This document shows positions 10,561-23,151 of a stretch of 64,000 bases of DNA, piece after piece. The position numbers and the translations under genes are program-made. The DNA is taken from positions 50,111,644 through 50,175,643 of the forward strand of contig OX104113.1 in NCBI GenBank assembly GCA_944474755.1. The letters are read 5' to 3'. The DNA is from Limnoperna fortunei. Its lineage: Eukaryota; Mollusca; Bivalvia; Mytilida; Modiolidae. Below the pieces are notes generated by a model, which was not told the DNA's origin, did no database searches, and saw only the letters and a program-made list of their open reading frames with translations. Each line of letters begins with the position of its first letter. The stretch's first letter is position 1.

Positions 10561-13379
10561 ATGAACTCTTACGATGGTAAAAGAAAAAGAATTGTTTAGT
10601 ATTATTTATTATTTCATTTTATTATATAAAACTTATTTAAAACATATTATATCTAACTGATACCCAGACTGAAAATAAATAAAAATAAAAATTTACTCGA
10701 GCTTACAAAAAGATTCTTTTATGTCTGTACACACCTGTAGATAGTTTGTTAACATCAAAACGCTAATGTCAATACATAAACAATACTATGGTTATGTTGT
10801 ACTTTTTTGCACACATATATAGAAACTTCGTACAAGTGTAGTTTTTCCGACAAAGATATATTTGGAATTATATTTTGTTGCTGTCAAATATTTCTTTTAC
10901 CTCAGCTGGATTCAAAAAACTTGTATAACGGATATATTAATCCTACTTAATTGACTGAAAGCATACAATTAATACTTGTTAAGGTCATTCCCAATTCCAA
11001 AGGGAAGACCTTATTGTATCTCTTTTGATTATTGTTATTATTCTTTTTTGCTACAGGTTCAAAGCTGTGCATGAAAAGAGTGTGTGACTTATCATTTTGA
11101 TATTTTATACCAAGTATCGTCTCCTTAAGACCTGATCGGGATTCACCTTGGACACCTTTACAGAGTTATCTTACCAAACACCGAAAACCTTGTTGTTGGA
11201 ACAACCCGGAAACAATTACTAAAAAGAGAGAAATGTTAAGGAAAATTCTGTCAAGCGGAGGCGACCGGTATTCCTTAAATGTTTCACGTACTCCGTCACC
11301 ACAACTCGCACACGTTAGGTCTTCATCATTGGTCAATTTGTGACATGACCTTCAAAAACGTTTCAAGGTCAAAGTTCAATATAAATTTCGACCTTAGGCC
11401 TACAAATTTAGTTATCATTATAACTCAAAATCTGTAAAAGATAGAAGCGGGCAATACATAGGAAAAGTACACATCGCATCAAGACTTACATTTGGTCTTT
11501 AGAGTCTAAAGCTGTGCGATGAATCATTTTCGAGTTAAAGCTCTTAACATGTTTCCGTATACACCTGGTAAACGATTCATCTGGACATCTATCGCTATCT
11601 AGAGAAGAATAAATTATTCATACATTGTGGTATTAAAATGGTGTTTTGAATATGTTCAAATGTAAATTTAATAGCAAGGTCACTTGTTGTTCCAATTTTG
11701 AAGGTATGATGTTGTAATTTTCCAAATTTGTGTTACGACATGTAATACTAACCTTTTTAATGTATTTATGCCACTAAATGTGTAAATAGGATAATTTTTC
11801 CTGAAATATTTTTTAACCCAAATCACATCCATACGATATGAGGATAACGATGAAGTCATGTGTTCTCAAACAGTCATGGTTTTAAAAGGTTAAAATCAGA
11901 TTCGTATTGATAATTAAAACCTTTATAGTGTTCACAAAATTAAATGTTTATCATGTTTTGTGAGTATGATTCAATTAGAGGTAAATCAAAGATCTTCGAG
12001 TTATTCTTTTAAATATAAAAAAATTAAAAACACATTTTCAGCATACATTTCATTTTCTGCTGATTCAATTACATCCGTGTGTTCAATATACACTATCAAA
12101 ATTTAGTTTTTTTGCATTACAGTTTAAAAATCTATATTGAAGTTGATATATATAAAGAGTTTATACCGCTAGCTCTTTTCCGATAATTAAAAGGCTTTAA
12201 TGGACTTTATAAAGGGTTCGCCTTTAAGAATGACTATGTTTTCAGTTTGTTTGACGAGATGAAAAGATAAAAGTACGAGAAAATTGTATTAAGTTGATCG
12301 TCACCAAGGGTTTCAAAATTGAGCGAAAGGCTATTCTTATTACATTTTCACCTCTGTATATGTGTCTGCATTTTACTGTTCTTTGCATCTAAATTTTCAA
12401 ATAAGAAGTACATCTCAGCCTAATTTGAGGATGTAAACTTTTTGTGCTCAACACTGTTGTTATGTGCAAGCAGACGACCGATAACAGGATGTAAAATATG
12501 ATTGGCTGATTGCAAAAGTCACACAATTTTGTGAATTTTGTGCTCTATTTTTAGTAACCCTTCAATGCGAAAAACATAGGTAAATTTACCAAAATAAAAA
12601 ATATCAAGAGGTAGACTTGGAAATATTAATATACTGTCAAATTATTAGTTAATAATATTCTATATTATCCATATCAATATATTTATGCATGTGTGTGTAA
12701 ATAGACTTCCTTAATCTTAGATTTATGTATGGATTTAAACTTGGAATCTATTTTCACATTATGTGTATTGTCGCTAAACTTCGATGGGTAATTTTAATCG
12801 AATAGCACGGTTTCAGGTTCAAATTTAGTACAAGGAAGAGAATACATGTACACAAGGCAATAACTATTTAGAAATTTAATATATGTTTAAAAGGTTTTCT
12901 GCCTTTTTCCGATGAAATGGCCAGGGGCATAACTTGAAGAATTTAAACCTCGACCAACATAGAAGGCCCAAATATTCCTAAATTTTTATTAATTTAAATT
13001 TTCTATTACGTGATGAAGTGAAAAATTATTAAAAATTATTGTAACATGTCTAATTGTTATAACATATAAACGTCCCACAAGGAAAAGTCATTTTAATATC
13101 TTAATAATTAACAAAATTCCAAAATAAGGACATGACATCTGTTTTGGTCGTGAGGGAATTCAAACATTTCAAACATTACAAGCTGACAGGTTATAACTTT
13201 GCAATATTGCAATAAATATTTTTCAAATTATTTTTGTATTATTTACTTAAGATTGGTATTCTAAGAGAGATATCATTTTGATCAAATTTCTCACGATATG
13301 TTTTACTTCACTCGTAATTATTAGTAGAACATCTTAGGAAGAAAAATCATTATATATGAAAATAGCAAAGGTAAAAAAC
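10561..13379. repeat. Arm-shared dispersed repeat body, no gene
   Basis: Collinear with right arm 26720-29490. From 10981 an imperfect palindrome (AAGGTCATTCCC ... GGGAAGACCTT) opens a long AT-rich segment with scattered AGGTCA-type words and no open frame of note. I read it as the front part of a long non-coding molluscan repeat that continues into the arrays at 13380-14620. Confidence 0.5.
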
Positions 13380-14110
13380 TAGTACGTAACTTGACCTTTT
13401 GCACATTTTAATGGTCGACTGTTGTTATGGTTTATGGGGAAGTCCGCATTATTCTACTATCAATAGTTTATGAGTTATATATGTAAAACTAACAATATCT
13501 TGATTAAATGGGGGATAACTCGTGTTACATTAAATCATACCCTTTTTCTCTAAATTTCACAAACTTACCTCTTTGCAATGCCAACATTTTCATTGAAATA
13601 AGTTTCTATTTATTTTCGCTTATGGTTCGAAAGAACAAACAATAACAAGCAAATTTCTACATCTAGATCGTGACCTTGACCTTTGACCTTGTGTCCATTT
13701 TCAAAGTCAAATTTTAGAAAGATCTATAGTGAAGACACAATGCCTCTACTATCAATAATTAATTACTTATGTTTAAAATACTAATAATCAAATGTCTTAA
13801 TGGGAGATAACTCGTATAAAAGTCAAATTACTAGCTTTCAAATTGGGTAAAGTTGTGTTTTAAGGCGAATATTATCCCCTTAAGAAGTGTTTATCTATCT
13901 TTTACGATTTCGGAGGAGTAGCGATAACAAGCAAATGTGAAAAATCGAGAATGTGACTTTGACCTTTCACCTAGGGTCAAAGGTCATGTACGTTTATGGT
14001 GAAGTCCCGAGGTCTCTATCTTATCAGATTCTTGAGATTTATTGCATGTCACTTATAATTTGTCTTCCATAAGATGTTGTTAAATCCTTCAATATAGACA
14101 TAAAAAAGTT
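13380..14110 (+). repeat. Degenerate ~285 bp tandem modules with nuclear-receptor-like half sites
   Basis: Three related modules begin near 13440, 13730 and 14003. Each has 'GAAGTCC/GAAGACAC', then 'CTATCAATA' or similar, then 'GGGAGATAACTCGT' (first two modules). Runs such as TGACCTTGACCTTTGACCTTG (split over 13674-13692) and GGGTCAAAGGTCATG (about 13975) sit between modules. These contain AGGTCAAAGGTCA-like direct repeats with 1 bp spacing (DR1). Confidence 0.7.
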
Positions 14111-14239
14111 GGGCAAGGATATATAGCACTTGTTTATAAAAATTTCCTGTCAATATCTTTCCTGGTTTGGGAGGAGTAGCGATTACAAGTTTTTGTTTAG
14201 TTATGGCGGAGATAACTCCACAAGGGTGCGGTTAGTCAG

Positions 14240-14620
14240 GTTGAACTGCAAAACAATAACTATTGTTCCTTCCACTAAAAGGCGGAAAGACCTAATAATC
14301 AAAACAATAACTATAGATTTTTCCATTGAAAAGTGGAAAGACCTATTAATAATCAAAAAACTAACTATAGGTCTTTTTACTGAAAGGCGAAACAATCTAC
14401 TAATGAAAATAAAAACAATAACTATTGGTCCTTCCATTGAAAGGTGGAAAGAACAATAACTATAGGTCTTGCCGCTGAAAGGCGAAAAGACATAATAATA
14501 AAAATCAAAACAATAACTATCGGTCCACTGAAAGGTGGAAAGACCTAATAATCAGACAATAACAATAGGTCTTATAATTGAAAGGTGGAAAGACCTAATA
14601 ATAATCATAAGAGGAAAAGA
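14240..14620. repeat. Hairpin minisatellite, left copy
   Basis: About eight imperfect units of 45-55 bp. Each holds 'AATAACTATAGGTC' and a short foldback of the type GGTCTTTCCACTG / GAAAGGTGGAAAGACC, followed by AATAATCAAAA. The units diverge from one another. The right-arm counterpart is 25430-25850. Confidence 0.85.
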
Positions 14621-16469
14621 CATTAAAAAATTCTCTGAAATTATATATATATATATACGAAGTGCGTTTGTGTTCTCGCTAAGCAAGTTCATGATTGTTT
14701 GCGTTTCTATATATCACTGTTGTTTTGTTTGAGGTTTCAGTTATATGTTTCTATGAACATGCGTGAAAATGTGTGAAAATAGTCGGAACAGTTTAATTTA
14801 TGTCGACAATTCAGATTTATTTTGTTTATAAGGCTTGCCAGTGTCAAGTGCACTTTTGGTGAACAATTATAAACATACAACAAAAATATAAGCAGATCGA
14901 GCTTCTTTTAACAATGTGGAATATAAGGTGTTTTTTTAATGGTTAGCAAATCCTCCTCATATGAGTGGCGTCATTCATAAAGGGACCTTAGTCTAAAATT
15001 TTTCGAAATTGAGAATTTTGCAGATTATGATCCTGATATATTGAAATAATCATATCTACATTTTCATTGTATTCTCTCAAAGTTAAAAGCCGTAGATATA
15101 TGAAATCGGAACTCACTACTGCCAGAAGTTAATTAATTTTCCGGCGTTTTATCATAAACGACAAAGACTGTCATTTGCAATTTATTACCGTGCATTCCAG
15201 TTAATCAGTTCTTGCAGTAATCATAGGACTTCAATTACTTAAATTTGCATTTGTTATCTTTTATTTTACCAAAAACTTATTTAAGTTTTACTCAAGATTA
15301 TCTGTATTACTCAATTCGGCAATTTTCGTTTGCAACTCATTGTACAATGTTATATCGATCATCAACAAATTCGTCTAATTGTCCTATCTCGTAATTTACT
15401 CATGCTTGGAAAGTGTAGTGTTCAAATACTTTGTAAATAATTTACAATCATTAAAGAAAACCAAATTGTTTCTATTAATATGAGGATGAATTTTCCCGAA
15501 CATCTTAATTGTATAATACATTAACTGAAATATACAACTATATTTAAAACATATATTAATTTGTTTCCGTTTACGACTTTTCGAAAGCTTTACGACACAT
15601 TTTGAATTTTTGTCAGTTTTTTTAATGAGGGTTAAGGTCAGTTTAAGTAATTTTTCAGCTAGATCACGACCAAATAAAAAATATTAAAATCTACGAATGA
15701 CTTTGTCATTAAGATTTGCAAAAAAGTATCATATTGAAGATTTCTCGAAATTTGAATAATCAAACTTCAACGAAATTCAAATGTGTACAACTTTAATTTC
15801 AAACATAAAATGTGTATATGACATAAACTTCTAGTGGTGGAAAAACACCAATCCTTGTAGTTCTTTGTAAATTCAAACAGGATACTATCAATAAATATCA
15901 CTATCTGTAAAAAAAATATTCAGGTATTAATATTTCACAGTTCATAATATTTGTTTACATATGCAAAAGTATATTGCATAAGATGAAAGTTTTTGACGTT
16001 TGAGCGACTATTTTAAGTAGATCATAAACATTTTATAGAAAATTTAAAATTTTTGTTTTCTTTTTCCTGTCCAAAGACTTTTAAAGGCTAATCTAGACCG
16101 TATTCGTAAACATCATTAGCTGTGAAAATATGCAGCAATTTATTCACAGTTTATAATTTATGTTTACGTTTGCAAATGTACTGCATCAGGTGAAGGCTTA
16201 CTACGATTAAGTGACTTTTTAAAACTAGATCATACATATTTTATTTATTTAATAATTACTCAACGAAAGACAAGAAATCAACAAAAATTTACACAAAAAG
16301 AAACAGGCAACACTTTCTTTCTTATTACATGTACACGGATTTAAAAAGGTCACAAATAATGTATCAATATGGTTTGAAATTTAGTATTGGCAAGCCTGAT
16401 TGATAAAATATGAATGATTATTTTTCAAAAGTAAACTGTCGTATTCTTTTTAACTTCCATGAAAATCTA

Positions 16470-16715
16470 GCTAACTCAGCCCCCTGCATTGGCCACAACG
16501 AACCACTCCTACTGGAAATCTGCAAAAGGGGTCACCATCGTGCAAGGAGCGTGACACTCCCCAAACACGTCACCCACTACGTTCCGCGGCATGGCCCTCC
16601 CCGTCATGACCTGACAACACTCCAGCGAGAAGGCCTCTCCCATTCGCCACCCGAAGACGCCCCCGGACGCTACACGGGTTAAGTACTGGGACCCAATGTA
16701 TGATCCGAGTCTTTT
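16470..16715 (-). repeat. Fragment of (CAAT)n-tailed retroposon
   Basis: GC-rich island in AT-rich surroundings. It matches the element at 51092-51505: 'ATCTGCAAAAGGGGTC', 'GTGCAAGGAGCGTG', 'CGTCACCCACTACG', 'TACTGGGACCCA'. Both ends are missing and no target duplication is seen. Confidence 0.7.
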
Positions 16716-17765
16716 GGATTACCCATTTGTTAAAAATACGTGTGTTTAAATATCTGACAACTAATGAATAAAATTAAGTTAAATATCAACGAAATTTATA
16801 TTAAAATTTCTATAGGAATAAAGGAATCACTTTTGACAGCGGTTTTGCATGTTTATATAATTTGCATATAAAGTTGAATTTCCACTATATGTCACATTCC
16901 AACGAACCACATTTAAGGTTAACAACGATCGCGCTTTTTAAATAGAATTAAGTTATAAATTTATGAATTTGTTATAAAATTTTCAATTAGAATATTTTAG
17001 CCGCCTTTCATCAGGTGATACAAATTGAACACAATTTAGAATCAAATTTAAAAAACGAATTTAGTCAAGAAAAACCCTTCCGTTTGAATTACATTGATAT
17101 GTTGATTCGTTCAAAACTTATAGACAAACACTTATGCTGCAAAAATGTAGGAAGAAACTATTCCTGTTTTTCTCATTTACGTAGATTAGGATCTCCCGTC
17201 TCTCTGAAAGTAATTTAACTGGTTCTGAAAATTCCGAAAAACTCATTGATTAAAATATCCCCCTGTACCCATTAGGAAAACTTGCGATGGTCATTTTCCG
17301 CCAAACAACATTCTACCACTTTACCACGATTGATTATTGTATTTATATAAACGGTAAAATGGTCTGCAATTATAAAATTATAAAAAAACATCTTGTCTTG
17401 AGTAGATATATATCGTTATCAATTCGGCGTGGAGTGCTAGAATCTATATATACTCCCCGAAAAAAGAAACGCAAACAAATTATTAATTTTAAAAATGATT
17501 TTTTAATTATAAATTGGCTAACAGAGAAAATAATTATTGGTGGTTACATTTAAACTGTTTATGACATTTTACCGATGACTGCAGTTAATTCAATCAAGCG
17601 TGTGAAAGCCTGGTACTCATGTAGAAACATTCTAGAGGCTTGACAAAAATCAGTTTTATTGCACGTGCAATTCATCGGTAATTTGTTAGCGGGTACTGCT
17701 GGTATACAAACTCGGTTACTTCTTTTCTAACGCAGTAGTCTAATTAACATCTGACGAGGAAAACT

Positions 17766-18077
17766 ATGCCGAGGTTAGACGCTGCTAGCCGGAACATCAC
17801 TATCGGTCGACTCCAGGCCAATGAATCACAGACTAAGGTTGCAAGACACTTCAATGTTACCGCAGATGGATTAATCGCCTGTGGGAGCGGTGCCAGCATG
17901 CTTTTCCATTTACGCCACAAGACCAATTTCTGCTAATAACATTTATGGCCTGCGGATAATTTCTGCCCAGATCATTCATAATCGATTCCAAAACAACGGA
18001 TTGCGTGCAAGACGACCAAACATTGGAACCACCTTGAGGCGCCAACATTGCCAAGCAAGAATACGATGGTGTAATAT
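17766..18077 (+). pseudogene. Tc1/mariner transposase N-terminal fragment
   Basis: Remnant of the DNA-binding part of a Tc1-like transposase, the enzyme that cuts and pastes TIR elements at TA sites. An ATG at 17766 opens MPRLDAASRNITIGRLQANE, then SQTKVARHFNV. This is the first helix-turn-helix, like the family's 'IGRLEAGESQ..VAR.FNV'. A frameshift near 17860 leads to RWINRLWERCQ. After a small deletion the second HTH region follows (LRIISAQIIHNRFQNNGLRARRP, in two frames, to QARIRWCN at about 18075). The GRP(R/K)xTT-type linker and the whole DD34E catalytic domain are missing, so it is a dead fragment. It lies inside the left-arm-only segment. Confidence 0.8.
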
Positions 18078-19674
18078 GTTTCTTTTTTATATAAATGATA
18101 ATATAATTTGACAAGTCTAATATTAGACAACGACTCCTTCAAGGCGATATGTTACATGTTCATCTCATTCGTCTCCTTATTGAGTAAAACTTAACGCCCG
18201 TTATGTTGAGTTATGTGTGTGATGCCTATGCGTATTTGAATAATTTATCTATTTTATTCAAATTAGTACAATTAAAAGGTCTACGAAATTATGTAATTTC
18301 GATGAAAATACATTTCAAATGAAATGTACTCAACTTTAAATTATGCAACATATAAAATATTTTATTTATTTTGCGTTCGATAATTATTTTTAACGTGTTG
18401 TTTTACGTCGGTTTTGACGTAACGTTTTATATATCGCTAACGTCCCTTTATGTATGACGAGCTCATATAGAGATACTTTTGGTCAAAATTGCATGTATTA
18501 TGAACATGTTATGTTAACTGCTTGAAACCAACTATACCTGTATATTATTATATTAAGATTTTATTCTTTACAATTACTTAGTAAAGGCAAGTGTAATGTT
18601 ACAATGCAATCGAATGTTCTTACTATTTTGGTATCTGGTTTTATATCCATGATCAATAAGAAATAAGTAAGTTGCCAAAAGAAGTCAACATAGCGAGCGG
18701 CAAGAAGGGGAAAAGAATATTTTACAGATTAAGGTAAACTACTCGTTTATATTTCAATATACAAAAAATTACTTTAATTTAGGTCGATATCAGGATTTAT
18801 CAGCCAGACAATATGTTGTATTCACAGAATACGCAAAATCCTATACATGTAAAAATAAAAGTTCCTGCTAATAGTAATCTCAGAACGCTTTGGAGAGGAA
18901 AACTGAACAGCTATTATAGCAATTATTAGAAAATGGTTTTGTCTTTAAGGAATAAAATCAGTTACATCTTTTGCTTATATTTGAACCATAACAGAAAAGT
19001 GCAAACACTTGAAGAACAATAAAACGTACAAACACAAAACATATCAGCAACAGTATTTAATCAGAGATATGGTAACTTAATGGTGTCGAAGCGGTTAGAT
19101 GCTCATTCTTGATATGAACTTGACATAAAGAAATAGAAAGTCATGTATAATATATGTGTACAACAATTCACAAATAATCAAAGATAACGCAAAAAAATCG
19201 GTTACATGAAACCCTATTAACAAGAGAATAACATCAGTTCTGAGCAAAGGGTTAACATATCCTGCTTCACCAGTGACATCCCTCTTATAATGTAAGGTCA
19301 AAATCGATGTGAGATCACACGAGAGCGTATATTTATCCACTCCATTCGTAATTTAAAATAACGACTAATAACTGTTTGATTATTTATTATTATCCAAGTG
19401 AATGTTTAAAGAAAATCTTTTATAATGATTTATTTGAAGAACAAATTACTAAAATCATTTTAAATTCTATATTCTGATAGTCGTCTGCTATTTGAGGTAA
19501 CTTAAATTACAAAAAAACTTTTAATGCGGAAATGACTATGTATAAAGCGTGTTAGGTCGCCCGAAATATATATATAAAAAAAACGGAATAATGTTGCAAA
19601 CTTGTCTCTCTAGAGGCACAATACATATCCAATTTGTGAAGCTGGCTATGGTTATTTTGTTTACTTTTTACAAC

Positions 19675-21061
19675 CACAACACGCAAAATGTTAATTGAAG
19701 AACGAGCAAATACAGTTTTCTTTAATTGCAAAAAATATGAATGCAGGTGAAAAAGTAATTTAAATAACATGTGCTAAGCGTATGTATATCGATATGTTTC
19801 TGAGTGATATGTTAATCAAAATCATTTTCAAGCATTAAATACATGTATAGAAAAGAATGATGGCCAATTGATCAATATATAGTGATATTCTGATGCTTCA
19901 AAAAAGAAAAGCAAATCCCACATAATACACATACAAAAGTGCAATGTTATGTTTTCTCGTAACTCGTTAAAAAGAACCTCTAAATACAGCATTATGAACA
20001 ATATTAGACACGCCTTATATTCTTGGTACTGATTACCTGTGATTCATATATTTTCTTGGTATACTTCCGTTCAATGGTGTGTTCTTAATAATATGGATTT
20101 GTAATTACCTCTTTCCTTTCGGCTCTTGTTATACGGTCGGTTACCTTTCTAATTTTCTTTTACTCTGTCATGTTTTAATCGAATATTTTCTCCGATTTGT
20201 GTTTTGTTAACGTTTCCTATAGTTTATATATTTTACTGTAATACCTACCCAATATTCTATACGTTTACAGTGAAAATCAAAAATGTGCTCTTGGTGATAT
20301 CTATTCCCGCTGATTTTTTAAAATTGTTCTCGTAGTGAATTCAGCTGAAATATTGCTTGCTTGGAATTAAGCAAACATTCAATAAATAAAACTAAACAAG
20401 CATAACATAAAAAAAAAGAGAAACATTAACTAAAACTTATAAACTTGTGACTAGGTTCAACTATGTAAACTACTATGTCATAACATATCAGAAAGAAAAT
20501 ATTTGAATTAAAAATTATTTATAGCTATTTGATCACTACTGAATATAATTTTATGATAATGTTCTTTCCAGTATGTTTTAGTTGCTATAAAATGTTTGCT
20601 ATAAATTGTTTGGATACAACTGCATTCAGTGCTATAAAAATTAACCTAAATCAAAGAGCGTGAAACTTTCCACACACTCATAGATAAAATTCTATTGAAA
20701 ACAAAATAAGAACAAATGTACGACAACTTAAATACAAATATTGAGAAATACGTTGAGACTGTTATCCAGGGAAGCGGTTTTGCAATTATATAATAAGTTG
20801 TTTGTGCTTTTTTGTTTTCAAAACGGAACGCTAAAACTATTTATATGCTATGTTCAGTTTCTGATGTATATCAAAACTTATTATTTGATCACATTACCCC
20901 AGATAAAATATGAAGCAAATGTGTTTGTTATATATTAGTTAAGAATAACAATAATGTCTTTTTTGACGAGTCTTAGAGTTGCTTTTTGTCGTGTTTTTGT
21001 GAAAAGTAAATTTTATATTATCACAAAACAGTTCTCCCATTTCGTCAAATTTGTTTTTACG
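19675..21061. other. Inner part of left arm, no gene
   Basis: Collinear with right arm 23152-24829, apart from the SINE missing here. The empty SINE target ATATTCTTGGTACTG lies at 20017-20031. A 65-codon open frame at 20741-20938 is identical at protein level in the right arm (23275-23472), but it has no recognisable features and I do not call it a gene. Confidence 0.7.
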
Positions 21062-23151
21062 AATCCGAATACCCGAAACGACATGTTAATCAAAAACTAT
21101 GTTATGCTATCATGACAACGTTTCTGTTTCAGAATTTGTGATTGAATGACGAAACGAGTACACATAGGTGCGTATGAGCGTATTTGCACTGGATCATTTC
21201 ATCGTTTGTTTCAGAATTTGTGATTGAATGACGAAACGAGTACACATAGGTGCGTATGAGCTTATTTGCACTGGATCATTTGTACCAGAAAGCGACCATT
21301 TAAGGAATAATATCTTCATTGAAAGCGATGTATCTAGTGAAGCAAATCATTTTTCATTTTTCAGATTAAAAGAAAATTAAAAGGCATTTTAAACATCTTA
21401 TAAATAAAAAGAAGTCGGCACAGACAAACATAGGTAAAATCCAATTGAAATCAAAATAAGAATATACGATAACTTAAATACAAATATTTTTGAAATAAGT
21501 TGATTCTGTTGTTAATGTTAATGCTTTTGCAATAATATATTTTTTTTCTAAAACGGAACGCTATTAATCTGAAAAGAAAATTTGCATTAAGCACTACACC
21601 CATTGTGTAGAACTATCTGTAGGATAAAGCATTGTACAAATGATCCAGTTCAAATACGCTCATACGCACCTATGTGTACTCGTTTCGTCATTCAATCACA
21701 AATTCTGAAACAGAAACGTTGTCATGATAGCATAACATAGTTTTTGATTAACATGCCGTTTCGGGTATTCGGAACGGATGCTGGATAATAAACAATGGAG
21801 TGTCTTAAGCATGTCATTATTTTAAAGTTGTTGGTTTATGGGAGAAATATGTACTAACATATGTTTTGGAGGAAAGCCTTGTGATCTTCCACTCGTGATA
21901 GAAGTTTGTTTATGTCTTTTCTTGAAAAGACATACAATTTCTAACACGCGTGATAGTTCGAACACAACTTTAATTGGAAAAATAAATACTACGCATATCG
22001 CAACACAACGCTTACATCCATGCTAAACCATATTGTTTCAACCCAGTGACCCGATTTATTATAGAATGTTTTTAAAAAAACGTAACTGCAGTCACTAAAT
22101 GTTTTCGTGAAACAAAAACAAACATAGACGTACTCTTTACATTAACATTTTTGTGGAAAGGCCAAATATAAAATTATTGTATTAGCTTGATTAGAATCAA
22201 AATTAACAGACTGTATACCAAGTAGCCTTTCATTTAAACAAAGAAAACGTTTCATAATAGTACATGAACACATGTTCGCTGTCAATATTCAAATAACTTG
22301 TTACAAAAAGGTTAATATTACCAATATGTTTGAATCACTGATAAAGTATTCAGAAGCTAAAACGCAAAATACACGCCGATTACATTTCCTTAGACATCTG
22401 TAAACTCTCACAATATAAAAATATGTTGTTACTGTCGAAGGGTATTTTAAACCATAGGACCAACATAAACAATCAGTTTTTAACTGCTAATATATATGAA
22501 GGTGCTATAACGCAACCCTCAGTGTTACGTCGTAAATGCTGAGTGAAGCTGTCGGGTGAAAATACAGGTAAGTTAATTATTAGAAAATCATGCTGGCGGG
22601 ACAAGTGTTAAGTGTCTATACGTTGTCGTCAGTCAAAACCGTCAAGAACATGATTATAATTATGAATATGAAATGAATATGGTGACGATTTTGTTAAACA
22701 TTTTAAGTAAACATTTAAAGTAAACACTTTATTCCCGGTGACATTAGCAAAAATCTCACATAACAATATTGTGTCAAAAAAATGTGTTGAAATAAAAGGT
22801 TTAAAACATCAAATATACTTTTTATATCTTTTATTAAACAAATGCTATCATTTTTAACGTCACACATAAAGTAAATATATAAATAATTGTATGTGTTTGC
22901 TTTATGAAAATTTAAAATTACTGAGATACAAACAAAATAAATAAAAGGCTGTTGGGTAATGAATAATTATATAAGATAAGGTAAACTCGCGGTTACCTTG
23001 AATTAAGATTTAAATATCCATAACAAAAAGTTCTAAATGACACATATCTATTTTTGGCTAGGTTCGTGGAAATCTTTAGTGATCAAACACCTTTGCCTTC
23101 ACCCTTGAATGACATTTTAAAATCTCGGCCAAATCCTTGTGTAAGCATTAT
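21062..23151. other. Spacer of the giant palindrome
   Basis: Unique centre between the two long arms. It contains the smaller palindrome (21064-21772), an 82 bp tandem pair (21126-21282) and a diverged direct copy (about 21425-21570) of arm sequence at about 20690-20850. From 21780 to 23151 the sequence is AT-rich with short open frames and no recognised gene. Confidence 0.75.
21064..21772. repeat. Nested palindrome with 82 bp tandem duplication
   Basis: The left arm 21064-21287 contains two direct copies of an 82 bp unit ('TTTCAGAATTTGTGATTG' to 'GCACTGGATCATTT', at 21126 and 21208). The right arm 21634-21772 is the reverse complement of one unit plus the outer part, ending in 'GTTTCGGGTATTCGGA'. 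The loop of about 345 bp includes a diverged copy of the adjoining long-arm sequence. Confidence 0.9.

Larger units (their letters stand above)
14718..19674. other. 4957 bp segment present only in the left arm
   Basis: Right-arm sequence runs without a break through 'GTGTTGTGATATAT' (about 24814-24827). In the left arm the same site is interrupted between ATATATCAC (ending 14717) and CACAACACGC (from 19675), leaving a 3 bp CAC repeat at the junctions. It is either an insertion with a 3 bp duplication (ends TGTTG...CAAC, very short inverted match) or a right-arm deletion at 3 bp microhomology. It contains a truncated (CAAT)n-retroposon fragment and a Tc1-like transposase fragment. The rest is AT-rich with no gene recognised. 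Confidence 0.85.
5918..21061 (+). repeat. Left arm of giant inverted repeat (15.1 kb)
   Basis: The sequence returns in reverse complement at 23152-34339. Collinear markers, left versus right, are: outer edge 5918/34339, SINE 7032-7263/33000-33232, lectin-like gene 7718-8104/32147-32533, Penelope RT 9060-10560/29490-30990, half-site array about 13380-14110/25990-26720, hairpin minisatellite about 14240-14620/25430-25850, inner edge 21061/23152. Arm-specific indels explain the length difference; the largest is 14718-19674, present only here. Confidence 0.95.

Noticed and set aside
14130..14732. Open frames with Thr-Ile-Lys-rich repeats (109 and 65 codons; also 25225-25557).
   Set aside because: They are translations of the hairpin minisatellite, broken differently in the two arms.
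17015..17553. Two open frames (67 and 88 codons) as genes in the left-arm-only segment.
   Set aside because: No recognisable family, AT-rich Lys/Ile-biased composition, and no splice or promoter context.
20741..20938. 65-codon frame identical at protein level in both palindrome arms (also 23275-23472).
   Set aside because: Identity is explained by low divergence near the palindrome centre. It has no domain, splice or compositional support.
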